Origin: Chitinophagaceae bacterium UBA4411
GTDB taxonomy: Bacteria > Bacteroidota > Bacteroidia > Chitinophagales > Chitinophagaceae
DNA: 64,000 nucleotides
NCBI GenBank assembly: GCA_002400415.1
Contig: DGQP01000015.1
Coordinates: 62,001-126,000, forward strand
Direction of reading: 5' to 3'
A program made the position numbers and the translations under genes. Positions 17,305-26,270 of the stretch are shown in pieces (position 1 is the stretch's first letter; every line of letters begins with the position of its first letter). The notes beneath the pieces were generated by a model. It saw nothing but the letters and a program-made list of their open reading frames with translations, did no database searches and was not told the origin of the DNA.

Positions 17305-18240
17305 TTAGCGGTCGCTTTTGCCTCCTGTAATTTCCAGGAATCTTGTTTCCAGCGATTTTTTCTTTGGTATCAGCTGGCTGAGAACAATCCCTTTTTCAAA
17401 ACAGTATTTATTAATGGCAGAAGTGGTTACGGAATCTTCAGCTTCCACAGTGATGGTCTTCTCATTGGCATACACATGAACAATACCAGGCATTTGCCGC
17501 AACGATTCTTCCAATGCCGGTAAATATTCCGCCGATAGTTCTATTTCAGTTGTTGCCAGGGCATGGCCGGAGCCGGAAGGGGATGCGTTCAGTACATCAT
17601 GCACACTGCCTACTGTTTTCAGATCACCTTTCTGGATAATGGCCACATGCGTACAAACTTTTTCCACTTCATCCAGGATATGACTGGCCATGATGATGGT
17701 TTTCCCTTCCCGGTTCAGTTGCCTGATCAGTTCCCTGATCTCGGCGATACCTGCAGGGTCAAGCCCGTTAGTAGGTTCATCGAAAACCATGATATCCGGA
17801 TTCCCTAACAAGGTGGATGCAATCGCCAGGCGCTGTTTCATCCCCAATGAATAAGTGCTGAACTTTGAATCCTTGCGTTGCAACAGGTTTACTTTTTCCA
17901 GCACTTTGGGTATATCATCATATCCTCTTTCTTTAATAGCGGCAGCTATTTTCAGATTTTTTTCTCCACTCAGGTAATGATAAAAATTGGGGGTCTCCAG
18001 CAAAGTACCGATCTGCTTGCGCATTTCATTGCTGCTCCCGGGCTGGCCATTCCACAAAAAAGTACCCGCATTGGCTTTTAATATATCCATAACGATTCCC
18101 AGTAAAGTGGTCTTACCACTTCCGTTGGGGCCAAGAATACCAAAAACACTTCCTTTCGGTACTTCGAAGGAAATATCATTCAGGGCACGGACAGGACCAT
18201 AGGATTTACTGATGTGCTGAATGGAGAGAACTGAACTCAT
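17305..18240 (-). CDS. ABC transporter ATP-binding protein
   Basis: This is the nucleotide-binding subunit of an ABC-2 exporter, 311 residues long. It has Walker A GPNGSGKT at 37-44, the signature YSLGMKQRLAIA, Walker B IMVFDEPTNGLD and the switch histidine in MASHILDEVEK. The C-terminal ~90 residues form the extra domain common in NatA-like ATPases. It is the upstream gene of a two-gene unit with the permease ending at 16478. The 106-base gap to the divergent TIGR01777 gene must hold both promoters, but I see no exact -7 box there. Confidence 0.92.
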   Translation of the reverse strand: MSSVLSIQHISKSYGPVRALNDISFEVPKGSVFGILGPNGSGKTTLLGIVMDILKANAGTFLWNGQPGSSNEMRKQIGTLLETPNFYHYLSGEKNLKIAAAIKERGYDDIPKVLEKVNLLQRKDSKFSTYSLGMKQRLAIASTLLGNPDIMVFDEPTNGLDPAGIAEIRELIRQLNREGKTIIMASHILDEVEKVCTHVAIIQKGDLKTVGSVHDVLNASPSGSGHALATTEIELSAEYLPALEESLRQMPGIVHVYANEKTITVEAEDSVTTSAINKYCFEKGIVLSQLIPKKKSLETRFLEITGGKSDR

Positions 18241-18346
18241 AACTGAAAAATTGATTACTCAATGAAGATAATTCTTTTCCATCTTTGCACTGTTTTTTTG
18301 TAACAATGGCAGCACGGTGTTGTTGTAAGGGAGAAACACAATATTT

Positions 18347-19270
18347 ATGGCAACAGTACTCATCACCGGTGGCACCGGTTTGATCGGCAGGCCGCTGACA
18401 GCGGCATTACTGGAAAAGGGATACGAAGTAATCATCCTTACCCGTGACCCGGCAAGATATACCATGCATACAACCCGCCTGAGTTATGCTGCCTGGGATC
18501 CGGCTGCCGGGGTAATTGATATTGCGGCCATCACTAAAGCCGATCATATTATCCACCTCGCAGGGGCGGGAGTGGCAGACAAACGGTGGAGCAAAAAAAG
18601 AAAACGGGAAATAGTGGAGAGCAGGGTGAAGAGCGGGGAGTTGCTGGTGAAAGCCTTAAAAGAAACGTCTAATAAAGTTCAATCTGTGATCAGTTCTTCT
18701 GCTATTGGCTGGTATGGACCGGATAGTAAAGAACAAAATGCCGGGTTTACCGAGGAGGCTCCGCCTGCGGCTGATTTCCTCGGACAAACCTGTAAGCAAT
18801 GGGAAGCCAGTATTGAACCGGTAACCCAACTGGGAAAACGATTAGTAAAGCTTAGGGTAGGAATAGTGCTGGGTAAAGAGGGGGGAGCTTTAAAGGAATT
18901 TCTAAAGCCTCTCCGTTTTGGGATTGCAAGCATCCTGGGCAGCGGGCGACAAGTGATCAGCTGGATACAACTGGAGGATATGGTAAGGCTTTATATCACT
19001 GCCATCGAAAAAGATAACATGAATGGCGTTTATAATGCGGTGACTCCTTCTCCGGTCACCAATAAGCAACTGATAATGGCACTCGCCAGGAAGAAAAGAG
19101 GCCGGTTGTATATACCCGTATATGTTCCTTCTTTTATATTAAAGATCATCCTCGGGGAAATGAGTATTGAAGTATTAAAAAGTACTTCAGTTAGCTGTAA
19201 TAAATTAAGTAAGTCTGGTTTTATCTTTCAATACCCGACTATTACAGCTGCATTTAATGATATAAAATAA
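18347..19270 (+). CDS. TIGR01777 family NAD(P)-binding epimerase-like protein
   Basis: This is a 307-residue member of the extended SDR family that includes E. coli YfcH. The N-terminal NADP-binding motif is VLITGGTGLIGRPL, with ILTRDPAR following. The family blocks HLAGAGVADKRWSKKRKREI, SSSAIGWYGP and LRVGIVLGKEGGAL are clear, and the C-terminal DUF1731-like segment covers about residues 250-305. The substrate is unknown for the family. It is a single gene, with a divergent ABC operon upstream and a bidirectional terminator overlapping its stop codon. Confidence 0.93.
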   Translation: MATVLITGGTGLIGRPLTAALLEKGYEVIILTRDPARYTMHTTRLSYAAWDPAAGVIDIAAITKADHIIHLAGAGVADKRWSKKRKREIVESRVKSGELLVKALKETSNKVQSVISSSAIGWYGPDSKEQNAGFTEEAPPAADFLGQTCKQWEASIEPVTQLGKRLVKLRVGIVLGKEGGALKEFLKPLRFGIASILGSGRQVISWIQLEDMVRLYITAIEKDNMNGVYNAVTPSPVTNKQLIMALARKKRGRLYIPVYVPSFILKIILGEMSIEVLKSTSVSCNKLSKSGFIFQYPTITAAFNDIK

Positions 19271-19296
19271 AAGGCCCCAACCGGGGCCTTTTATTT
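19269..19296. terminator. Bidirectional terminator
   Basis: AAAAGGCCCC (19269-19278) pairs with GGGGCCTTTT (19283-19292) around an AACC loop. T-runs lie on both sides when read on either strand. It serves the + strand epimerase gene and the - strand M16 gene, and overlaps both coding ends. Confidence 0.9.
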
Positions 19297-20636
19297 TAGA
19301 ATCCTTTCTTCTCTTCCGGTAGTTTTGGCGTTTCTTTTTGGGTGAAAAGAACCGGGTTTACTTTCTTCGGATCCCCCTGGTAGCTCCAGGTAATATTATT
19401 AATATACTTCTTGAATACTGCATTCATCTGTTCAAGGGTTACAGTTTTTATTTCATCTTTGATTGTATTGGCCCTTTTCCAGTTACCATGGATTACCTCA
19501 TTGGCGGCTAAAGCGCCGGCCTGCGCATCGTTGGTTTCCTGGCGATAGTAAATGTTGGTCAGGTATTGTGTTTTTATATTCTTCAGCTCTTCTTTCGTAA
19601 ACCCTTCCTGTTTTACTTTATCGATCAGTTGCCGGGCCACTGCGATATATTTGTCGGGGTCAGTGGTGGTGACATAGATATTAGAATAATTGGATGCACC
19701 TGCACTGAACCAGGCCCCCGGTGCATAAGAAAGGCCATTCTTGCTCCTGATTTCTACAAAATGACGGCTGCTGAAAACCCGCATGGCCAGTACAAACGCA
19801 TTAAAATCAGGGGTGCCGGGTTTGGGCCCTCCTGTAATTCCCTGAATATAGTTGGTGGCATTCTCCCTTTCCTGTGGTTTGAATGTATTGGCGGCAGGAG
19901 TATAGCTTTCTTTCTTCATCACAAAAGGAGCACCCTGTGGTATACGGGCAAGAAGATCTTTCACTTTCGCTTCTATCACAGCTTTATCCAGGTCAGCAAC
20001 GATCACAATGGTAAGTCTTGAACGGGTGAAGACAGACTGCCAGTATTTTTTTGTTTCTTCAGGAGTTAATTTTTCTACCGAAGCAACAGTACCCTGCGGG
20101 TCTTTTGCATAATTCTTTCCGGCAAAAGCAGTCTGGCGGGCCATATTGTCAATCGCATTGTCGGGATTTGACTCACTGGCCCGGATACTATTGACAGCAT
20201 CCTGTTTGATCCGGGCAAATTCCCGGGCATCAAACTTTGGTGATAGCATTGCATCAGTATACAATGGCCAGACGTTTTCAAAATCACTTTTGATACAGTT
20301 CATACGAAACGTGGCATAGTCCATTCCTGTGTTCCCGCCCACCTGGGCGCTTACTTTATCTAATTTATCTTTGAAACTGTTCTTATCATCTTTAACGGTA
20401 CCGCATTCGGTGAGCGCAGACATGGCCAGGCTTTCAATACCTGCTTTGGCGGCAGGGTAGTTCTGCACACCGCCTTTCACGATAGTCTGAATAACGACTA
20501 TATCATTTCCACTGGGCTGTACTATAACTTTTACGCCATTCACCGTCATATCATAAGCTTTGCCCATTTGCGCCGTCAACAGTAATGGCACTGACAGGAA
20601 AACTGTAAGTGTTATATAATGAAATATTTTTTTCAT
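19296..20636 (-). CDS. M16 family peptidase-like protein, non-catalytic subunit
   Basis: This 446-residue exported protein has a signal peptide (MKKIFHYITLTVFLSVPLLLTAQ) and two M16 (pitrilysin-like) domains. The zinc motif HxxEH is missing: the equivalent helix reads AGIESLAMSAL. The second domain keeps the substrate-binding Arg/Tyr segment (FVEIRSKNGLSYAPG). This is the pattern of the non-catalytic partner in two-subunit M16 proteases such as mitochondrial processing peptidase and many bacterial pairs. The catalytic partner is encoded 10 bases upstream. It should act in the periplasm on peptides or unfolded proteins, which is inference from the family. Confidence 0.92.
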   Translation of the reverse strand: MKKIFHYITLTVFLSVPLLLTAQMGKAYDMTVNGVKVIVQPSGNDIVVIQTIVKGGVQNYPAAKAGIESLAMSALTECGTVKDDKNSFKDKLDKVSAQVGGNTGMDYATFRMNCIKSDFENVWPLYTDAMLSPKFDAREFARIKQDAVNSIRASESNPDNAIDNMARQTAFAGKNYAKDPQGTVASVEKLTPEETKKYWQSVFTRSRLTIVIVADLDKAVIEAKVKDLLARIPQGAPFVMKKESYTPAANTFKPQERENATNYIQGITGGPKPGTPDFNAFVLAMRVFSSRHFVEIRSKNGLSYAPGAWFSAGASNYSNIYVTTTDPDKYIAVARQLIDKVKQEGFTKEELKNIKTQYLTNIYYRQETNDAQAGALAANEVIHGNWKRANTIKDEIKTVTLEQMNAVFKKYINNITWSYQGDPKKVNPVLFTQKETPKLPEEKKGF

Positions 20637-20646
20637 GTTGATTTTT

Positions 20647-22008
20647 TTAGTTCGTGAAGAATGAATCAGGTTGCAATTGCTTGCTCATCTCTTCATTAAT
20701 GATCATCCCGGCAATGAATGGAGCACCGGTTATATATTTTTTTATATACTGCTGGATATCCTTCCGGGTCACTTTCTGCAGATCGTCCGGGTAGGCTGTG
20801 AAATAATCAAGCGAAGTGCTGCACCACTGGAAAGTAAGCTGCATGGAAAGGGTGGATGGCTTTTCTGCATTCCGGATATGATTGCGGCGCAAAATATCTT
20901 TAGCGGTCTGCAGTTGCTCATCTGTAAAATAATCATCATCGGCCCAGGCCATGATTTGTTTCAGAATAGTGCTATGACATTCAGCCAGCTTTGCTGGATT
21001 AGGTACGGCAAATACTTGTATCGGACCAACATATTTACAGGTCTGGTAGCTTACACCGGCATAGGTGGCAAGCCCTTTATCAACCAGGGCCTGTTGCCAT
21101 TTGGAAGAATTCAGTCCCAGGATAGCTGAGAACACATCGGCTGCAACTGTTGCAGCAGAATCGTTCCTGTAATCAGGGCCTTGCCACTGGTACATGGTAT
21201 AAGGTGTTTGAGCAATAGAGGATACTACAATATTATAATTAGTCTTTTCTATTGGTTTGAATTCCGGGATAGGATATTTTACATGCGGATCAAAACCGCC
21301 ATGTTCCCAGTCGCCAAATATTTTTTTGGCCTGCGCAAAAGCATCGCTTGGATTTACATCACCACAAATAACCAGTAAAGAATTATTGGGGAAATAATAT
21401 TTGTCTTTGATGGTCATCATCTTCTCCGGTGTGGCAGTATTGATGATATCATGATCACCGATGGCATTTTTCCGGGTAAAATTATCCCCCCAGCAACGTT
21501 TATTCACATCGATCCATAACTGGAAACCGGGATCACTTTCACCCCGCTGAAATTCACCGTCCACCACAGGCCTTTCTTTCTGCATATCTTCCGTGCGGTA
21601 AATCGGATAACGGATTGCCGCATTCATAAAACGGAGACCTGCATTCAAACTATCCTTATCAAACGTGAAGTAATAATTTACCCGTTCATCGCCGGTGGTA
21701 CCGTTCCAGATCATACCGAGCTCTTCTGTCCGGGCAATAAATTTTTCCTGGTCAGGGTAATCTTTATTGGCCTTAAAGAACATATGTTCAAATAAATGCG
21801 AGAGGCCACTGTATTCAGGCCCTTCAGTATAAGCGCCATTTTTTACAGCGATCTCAATAGTAGCCAGTGGTACTTTGTGGTTTTCGATCACCACCACTTC
21901 AAGACCATTGTCAAATTTTTGCCAATGATAGTCTTTTGGCAGTTTAGGCTGGGCGGTTGCTGCTATTGTAACAACGAGGCCGGCCAGTATGAGCCAGTTT
22001 CTGTACAT
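20647..22008 (-). CDS. M16 family zinc metallopeptidase, catalytic subunit
   Basis: This 453-residue exported zinc protease has a signal peptide (MYRNWLILAGLVVTIAATAQ) and the inverted zinc motif HLFEH at 71-75 (SGLSHLFEHMFFK). It carries two M16 domains, with the usual FRMN/TFDKDSL-type core and PNNSLLVICGD between them. It is the upstream gene of a two-gene operon with the non-catalytic partner and probably forms a heterodimer with it in the periplasm. Length is normal for this subgroup. Confidence 0.94.
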   Translation of the reverse strand: MYRNWLILAGLVVTIAATAQPKLPKDYHWQKFDNGLEVVVIENHKVPLATIEIAVKNGAYTEGPEYSGLSHLFEHMFFKANKDYPDQEKFIARTEELGMIWNGTTGDERVNYYFTFDKDSLNAGLRFMNAAIRYPIYRTEDMQKERPVVDGEFQRGESDPGFQLWIDVNKRCWGDNFTRKNAIGDHDIINTATPEKMMTIKDKYYFPNNSLLVICGDVNPSDAFAQAKKIFGDWEHGGFDPHVKYPIPEFKPIEKTNYNIVVSSIAQTPYTMYQWQGPDYRNDSAATVAADVFSAILGLNSSKWQQALVDKGLATYAGVSYQTCKYVGPIQVFAVPNPAKLAECHSTILKQIMAWADDDYFTDEQLQTAKDILRRNHIRNAEKPSTLSMQLTFQWCSTSLDYFTAYPDDLQKVTRKDIQQYIKKYITGAPFIAGMIINEEMSKQLQPDSFFTN

Positions 22009-22118
22009 AAGAAAATGATTAAGGTTTGATTATTCCGGCCTTAAGGTACTGAAGACGCAGGTAAGTAAAAAAAGTTACTCCGGGTTTGGGAATTCCGGTC
22101 GTTAGGAGGGATGCCCGG

Positions 22119-22790
22119 TTACAGTTCATCACCCGGGGAAACGGTACGATGATCCGGGTGCCATATACTGGTGAACCCGCCAATAATGGCTTTGCCGTTC
22201 TCAAAATCCAGTTTGTGGAGTTTCAGCAATTCAATATCCTGCTTCAGTACTTTCCGGTGCATGGGATGCAGGGTGCCGCCATTACTGCTGTCGCCGGCCC
22301 GCCCTTCCGGGTTATACTGGTATTGCGGATCAACCAAAGTGCCTCTCGGGTACATGATGCCGGGGATACCACGGCCCCGCAGATCAAGGTCTTGCGGATG
22401 CTCCAATCCGAGGGTATGCCCGTATTCATGCGCCGCCGTGGTGGAGCCTTTGTACAAATTTTCCAGTTTGAAATAGCCGCTGTTGCAACCCAATCCGTCC
22501 ACGAAAGAGATATTACCATGCGCAAATTCTTCAATGCGGAAATAATTATTGCGGGGGTCCAGGTTCTGGTAAATATCAATAGGTGTGATGCCCGGCTGGT
22601 ATTCGGCAGTTATTTTAAAACGGACCAGCAATTCATTTCCCTGAATGGCCATTGTGACTTTTGGTTCATTCCACATGGTTTCAATCTCATCCCGCATCAT
22701 TTCGGTAAGAGCAGCATCAGCTGCATTGCCATAAGTGATAATGTGTGATGTGATGACCAGTTGTTGTATATCGTATTCTGCTGTACCCAT
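22119..22790 (-). CDS. Metzincin (M10/matrixin-like) zinc metalloprotease without signal peptide
   Basis: This 223-residue protein carries the full metzincin zinc motif HEYGHTLGLEH at 121-131, the catalytic Glu at 122, and a Met-turn (IPGIMYPRG, Met146). Three histidines bind zinc in this family. I chose ATG 22790, because the longer frame starts at a TTG inside the terminator hairpin at 22801-22823. With this start there is no signal peptide, lipobox or membrane segment (MGTAEYDIQQLVITSH), which is unusual for a metzincin. The protein is either intracellular or leaves the cell by another route. It is a single gene, with the M16 operon downstream. Confidence 0.85.
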   Translation of the reverse strand: MGTAEYDIQQLVITSHIITYGNAADAALTEMMRDEIETMWNEPKVTMAIQGNELLVRFKITAEYQPGITPIDIYQNLDPRNNYFRIEEFAHGNISFVDGLGCNSGYFKLENLYKGSTTAAHEYGHTLGLEHPQDLDLRGRGIPGIMYPRGTLVDPQYQYNPEGRAGDSSNGGTLHPMHRKVLKQDIELLKLHKLDFENGKAIIGGFTSIWHPDHRTVSPGDEL

Positions 22791-22793
22791 TAA

Positions 22794-22823
22794 TAAAAAA
22801 GCGTTAAGCAAATTACTTAACGC
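22794..22823 (-). terminator. Terminator of the five-gene AsmA-YceI-FadJ operon
   Basis: GCGTTAAG (22801-22808) pairs with CTTAACGC (22816-22823). On the - strand a run of six T follows (complement of 22795-22800). It lies about 20 bases past the stop of the 120-residue gene and directly before the metzincin start. Confidence 0.9.
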
Positions 22824-22844
22824 TTAACAATTCTGTGTTATTAA

Positions 22845-23207
22845 TTAGTTGTTAAAGTAAACTTTGAAAGCTTCATTGATCCGTTCAAATTCTTTCCGGG
22901 AAGCTCTCATCCCAACGAGCCCGCCGGATAATATAAGCCCCATATCTCTGTGCAATCGGACGGAAAAAAGTTCACCTTCCTGCTTAACTGTCGCTACTAT
23001 TTTGAAATATTTGACAAATACACCCAGCAGTATGCGCATTATTTTATTCCCCTTTTGGAAAACTCTTTCTTCCCCTGTATCAGTTTTTAAAGAAAGATTT
23101 TCAGAGGCGAAGAACAGGTTTAGTTTATTATCCAGTTCGGCTTTGGAAGCACCCGAAATAGCATAGACAACTGTGTCCTTTCCAAAATCAACAACTTTGC
23201 AATTCAT
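22845..23207 (-). CDS. Conserved-looking protein of unknown function
   Basis: I do not recognise this 120-residue protein. It has no signal peptide. It begins MNCKVVDFGKDTVVYAISG, has an alternating beta-like pattern through the middle, a short hydrophobic stretch (MRILLGVFVKYFKIVATV) too mixed for a sure membrane helix, and a helical end (SRKEFERINEAFKVYF). It starts 11 bases after the dehydrogenase/hydratase stop and is the last gene of a five-gene operon closed by a strong terminator, so translation is likely. Confidence 0.75.
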   Translation of the reverse strand: MNCKVVDFGKDTVVYAISGASKAELDNKLNLFFASENLSLKTDTGEERVFQKGNKIMRILLGVFVKYFKIVATVKQEGELFSVRLHRDMGLILSGGLVGMRASRKEFERINEAFKVYFNN

Positions 23208-23218
23208 AATTATAGTAT

Positions 23219-25603
23219 TTAGTTCCTGATTGGTCTTCCGCTTTTCAATACGCTTTGTATTCTTTCCAGGCTTTTCTTTTCACCACACAGGGAAAGGAAT
23301 GCCTCTCTTTCCAGATCCAATAAGTATTGTTCAGATACAAAAGTAGGCTCACTCAGGTCACCGCCACACATGACCCAGGCCAGTTTTTTTGCTACTAATG
23401 CATCATGTTCAGTAGCATAATTAGCGGTTTTCATGGCATGGATACCCGCGTATAATGCACCAAGAGCAGAACGGCCAAGCACCTTGACGTCTTTACGTTG
23501 CACCGGCATGGTATAACCGCTGTCGAATATTTCAATGACTGATTTTTTTGCTTCTGCAATTCGTCTTCCCTGGTTCACCACCACTTCGTCCAGGCCTTTC
23601 CTGTACACACCAATGTCGAATCCTTCAAAGGCCGAAGTGGCCACTTTAGCGGTGGCTATACTCAGGAACCGATTTTTTAAGGTGATAGTTTCCGGTTCAT
23701 CTTCATGCATTTCATCGGATGCCCTCAGCGCAAATTCTTTCGTGCCGCCGCCGCCGGGTATCAGGCCCACACCCAGTTCAACAAGACCTGTATAGGTTTC
23801 TGCAGCGGGGCATACTTTATCAGCGTGTAAGCTTAATTCACAGGCACCACCTAATGCTAACCCGTGCGGGGCCACCACAACAGGTATGGAAGAATAACGG
23901 ACCCTCATCATCGTATTCTGGAATAAACGGATGGCCATATCCAGTTCATCGTATTCCTGGTCAATGGCGAGCATAAAGATCATTCCCACATTGGCACCGG
24001 CTGAGAAATTGGGGCCTTCATTACCGATCACTAATCCTTTATAGCTCTTCTCTGCTTTTTCAACCGATGTTTGAATACCGGCCAAAACATCACCTCCGAT
24101 ACTTCCCATTTTTGTGGACCATTGCAGACCGAGCACATCATCACCGAGGTCATACAATTTGCAACTGCCATTTTTCCAGACCAGTTTATCCTGGTAATTG
24201 CTCATAATGATAAAGGCAGTCCCCCCACCCCCCGCAGGGGGGATCATAGAACCCGTTAGAGGTGAATAATTCAAGCGGGTTCCATTTTCTATCTTATAAA
24301 ATGATTTTATTCCTCTCGCTAACATTTCATCTACCCATGCAGCAACCGAATAACCAGCTTCTTTCATGGCCTTCACTGTTCTTTCAACACCCAGTACATC
24401 CCAGCTTTCAAAGGCGCCGATCTCCCAGCCAAAGCCGGCCATCATGGCATCATCAACACGGTACAACTCATCACTGATCTCGGGAATACGATGAGAGATA
24501 TAAGAGAATAAACCGTAGTGAAAATGACGGTAGAAATCCCCGGCCTTATCCTGGCCGGCACACAGCATTTTCAATCGCTGATACAGATCATCAATGGGTT
24601 TAGCGGCTTCTATCGTGGCGAACTTTGGTTTTACCCTCGGTCCGTATTCCATTGTATCCAGGTTCAGTGTCAGTATTTCTTTTTCACCCCCTGCAGCTTT
24701 TGTCTTTTTGAAAAACCCCTGGCCGGTTTTATCACCCAGCCAGTTATTGGCTACCATTTTATCCAGCCAGGCAGGAATAATGAACTGGTCTCTTGCTTCA
24801 TCATCGGGACAATTGTCGGCTACCCCTTTGGCTACTTTCACCAGTGTATCAATACCTACCACATCAGCAGTTCTGAACGTAGCCGATTTTGGACGGCCAA
24901 TAACCGGTCCTGTTAATGCGTCAATTTCATCAATGCTGAGTTTCAGTTTCTCTTTTACATTCATGATTGCCATCATGCCAAACACACCTACGCGGTTGGC
25001 AATGAAGGCGGGGGTGTCCTTACACAATACGGTTGTTTTGCCGAGATAGAGGTCCCCGTAACTCATGAGGAAATCAACAACTGCAGGATCAGTATCAGGA
25101 GTGGGAATTACTTCGAGTAGCCGCAGGTAACGGGGTGGATTGAAGAAATGCGAACCACAGAAATTCTTTTTGAAATCTTCGCTTCTTCCTTCGCTCAGCA
25201 TATGAATGGGAATACCGGAAGTATTGGAAGTGATCAGGGTGCCGGGTTTGCGGAACTGTTCCACTTTCTCATACACGATCTTTTTGATGTCCAATCTTTC
25301 CACCACTACTTCGATGATCCAGTCGCAACCGGCAATGTCTTTCATATTATCATCGAAGTTGCCGGTGCTGATTTTTTTTACCACGTCTTTATGATAAACC
25401 GGGGAGGGATTGCTTTTGATAGCAGCGGCCAGGGCATCATTCACAATTTTATTCCTCAGTTTTGGATCCGTACTTTCAGCAGCCTCTTTTGGAACGATAT
25501 CCAGCAACAAGACCTGTACGCCTATGCCTGCAAAGTGGCAGGCGATCCTTGAACCCATTACACCGGAGCCAAGAACGGCTACTTTTTTTATACTCCTGTT
25601 CAT
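23219..25603 (-). CDS. 3-hydroxyacyl-CoA dehydrogenase / enoyl-CoA hydratase fusion
   Basis: This 794-residue fused beta-oxidation enzyme has the dehydrogenase first and the hydratase last, the reverse of E. coli FadB/FadJ and common in Bacteroidota. The N-terminal NAD-binding motif is VAVLGSGVMGSRIACHFAG, followed by NTSGIPIH and the C-terminal dehydrogenase domains (GFGWEIGAFESWD). The crotonase part starts near residue 470, with an oxyanion-hole segment at GPNFSAGANVG and catalytic glutamates expected in HGLALGGACELSLHAD and TGLVELGVGLIPGGGG. The linker contains a proline/glycine stretch (SMIPPAGGGGTA) encoded by a GC-rich hairpin repeat. It is the fourth gene of the operon. Confidence 0.95.
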   Translation of the reverse strand: MNRSIKKVAVLGSGVMGSRIACHFAGIGVQVLLLDIVPKEAAESTDPKLRNKIVNDALAAAIKSNPSPVYHKDVVKKISTGNFDDNMKDIAGCDWIIEVVVERLDIKKIVYEKVEQFRKPGTLITSNTSGIPIHMLSEGRSEDFKKNFCGSHFFNPPRYLRLLEVIPTPDTDPAVVDFLMSYGDLYLGKTTVLCKDTPAFIANRVGVFGMMAIMNVKEKLKLSIDEIDALTGPVIGRPKSATFRTADVVGIDTLVKVAKGVADNCPDDEARDQFIIPAWLDKMVANNWLGDKTGQGFFKKTKAAGGEKEILTLNLDTMEYGPRVKPKFATIEAAKPIDDLYQRLKMLCAGQDKAGDFYRHFHYGLFSYISHRIPEISDELYRVDDAMMAGFGWEIGAFESWDVLGVERTVKAMKEAGYSVAAWVDEMLARGIKSFYKIENGTRLNYSPLTGSMIPPAGGGGTAFIIMSNYQDKLVWKNGSCKLYDLGDDVLGLQWSTKMGSIGGDVLAGIQTSVEKAEKSYKGLVIGNEGPNFSAGANVGMIFMLAIDQEYDELDMAIRLFQNTMMRVRYSSIPVVVAPHGLALGGACELSLHADKVCPAAETYTGLVELGVGLIPGGGGTKEFALRASDEMHEDEPETITLKNRFLSIATAKVATSAFEGFDIGVYRKGLDEVVVNQGRRIAEAKKSVIEIFDSGYTMPVQRKDVKVLGRSALGALYAGIHAMKTANYATEHDALVAKKLAWVMCGGDLSEPTFVSEQYLLDLEREAFLSLCGEKKSLERIQSVLKSGRPIRN
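24219..24247 (-). repeat. GC-rich hairpin repeat inside the dehydrogenase/hydratase gene
   Basis: Six C (24228-24233), GCA and six G (24237-24242) form a perfect hairpin, with a second run of six C at 24221-24226. In the coding direction it reads as C-run, TGC, G-run, T, G-run, like the first hairpin at the murC start (10166-10184). It is in frame and encodes IPPAGGGGT between the two enzyme domains. Confidence 0.65.
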
Positions 25604-25612
25604 ATGACAAAA

Positions 25613-26263
25613 TTAGTTAGTTATGCAACTATTTTGAAATCGAAGATAGGAGTTTTTCTTGCAGAAAATGCAAAAGCGAAGGAGCTTAAAATGAAGATAA
25701 CCGGCCTCAGAGGGGGAGAGACTGCAATCAACAGTTACACGAATTGTTTTGGAAATATTATCCCGGTAGAGTTTGGGAATACTGATTTTATAATCTGCCA
25801 CAAGAACATTAAAAACGGAGTTTAAAACAATTTTCCCGTCTTTAACCGTTACAGTCCCGGTGGTTTCAATCTCCTTTGTTTCACCATGAATGGTAAGCTT
25901 ACCTTTTACGCTGGCGGTGTAGGTCCCGTTAGCAGTATAATTTATTTCAGTATGGTTAGTGATCAGTCCTTTGAATTCTGCTTTTGGGAACTTCCCGCTT
26001 TCCACATAGTTGTCATTAAAATGTTCCTGCATCAATGCTTTTTTGAATTCAAAACCTTTCATCAGAACGGCGAATTGTAAACTGCCGGTTTGGGTATCGA
26101 GCAGGGTTATCACATTTCTGTTAACAGCTTCAATATTTTCTAAGGAAGTGGAAGAGAAGAAAGTGATCCTGCCGCTTTTGGTATAAAATTTACCCTGAGC
26201 CTTTATTACCAGGCAGGGCAGCAACAATAAAAGAAGGATAGTTGCGATACGCTTTGTTTTCAT
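25613..26263 (-). CDS. YceI-like family exported protein with atypical C-terminus
   Basis: This 216-residue protein has a signal peptide (MKTKRIATILLLLLLPCLVIKAQ) and a YceI-like lipocalin-type beta barrel, a fold that binds isoprenoid or lipid ligands in characterised members. Typical blocks are LQFAVLMKGFEFKKALMQEHF, KFPKAEFKG and GKLTIHGETKEIE. The domain should end near VDCSLSPSE, but the frame runs on for about 30 residues (AGYLHFKLLRFCIFCKKNSY and more) that look like translated non-coding DNA, with three clustered cysteines. This suggests a lost stop codon or a frameshift. It lies between the OB-fold gene and the fused beta-oxidation gene. Confidence 0.88.
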   Translation of the reverse strand: MKTKRIATILLLLLLPCLVIKAQGKFYTKSGRITFFSSTSLENIEAVNRNVITLLDTQTGSLQFAVLMKGFEFKKALMQEHFNDNYVESGKFPKAEFKGLITNHTEINYTANGTYTASVKGKLTIHGETKEIETTGTVTVKDGKIVLNSVFNVLVADYKISIPKLYRDNISKTIRVTVDCSLSPSEAGYLHFKLLRFCIFCKKNSYLRFQNSCITN

Positions 26264-26270
26264 ATTCTTC

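Noticed and set aside
22086..22748. 220-codon + strand frame opposite the metzincin gene
   Set aside because: The opposite strand carries a complete zinc-protease motif and Met-turn, so this frame is a shadow.
22791..22811. TTG 22811 as the metzincin start
   Set aside because: It lies within a strong terminator hairpin of the upstream operon and adds no signal peptide of credible length.
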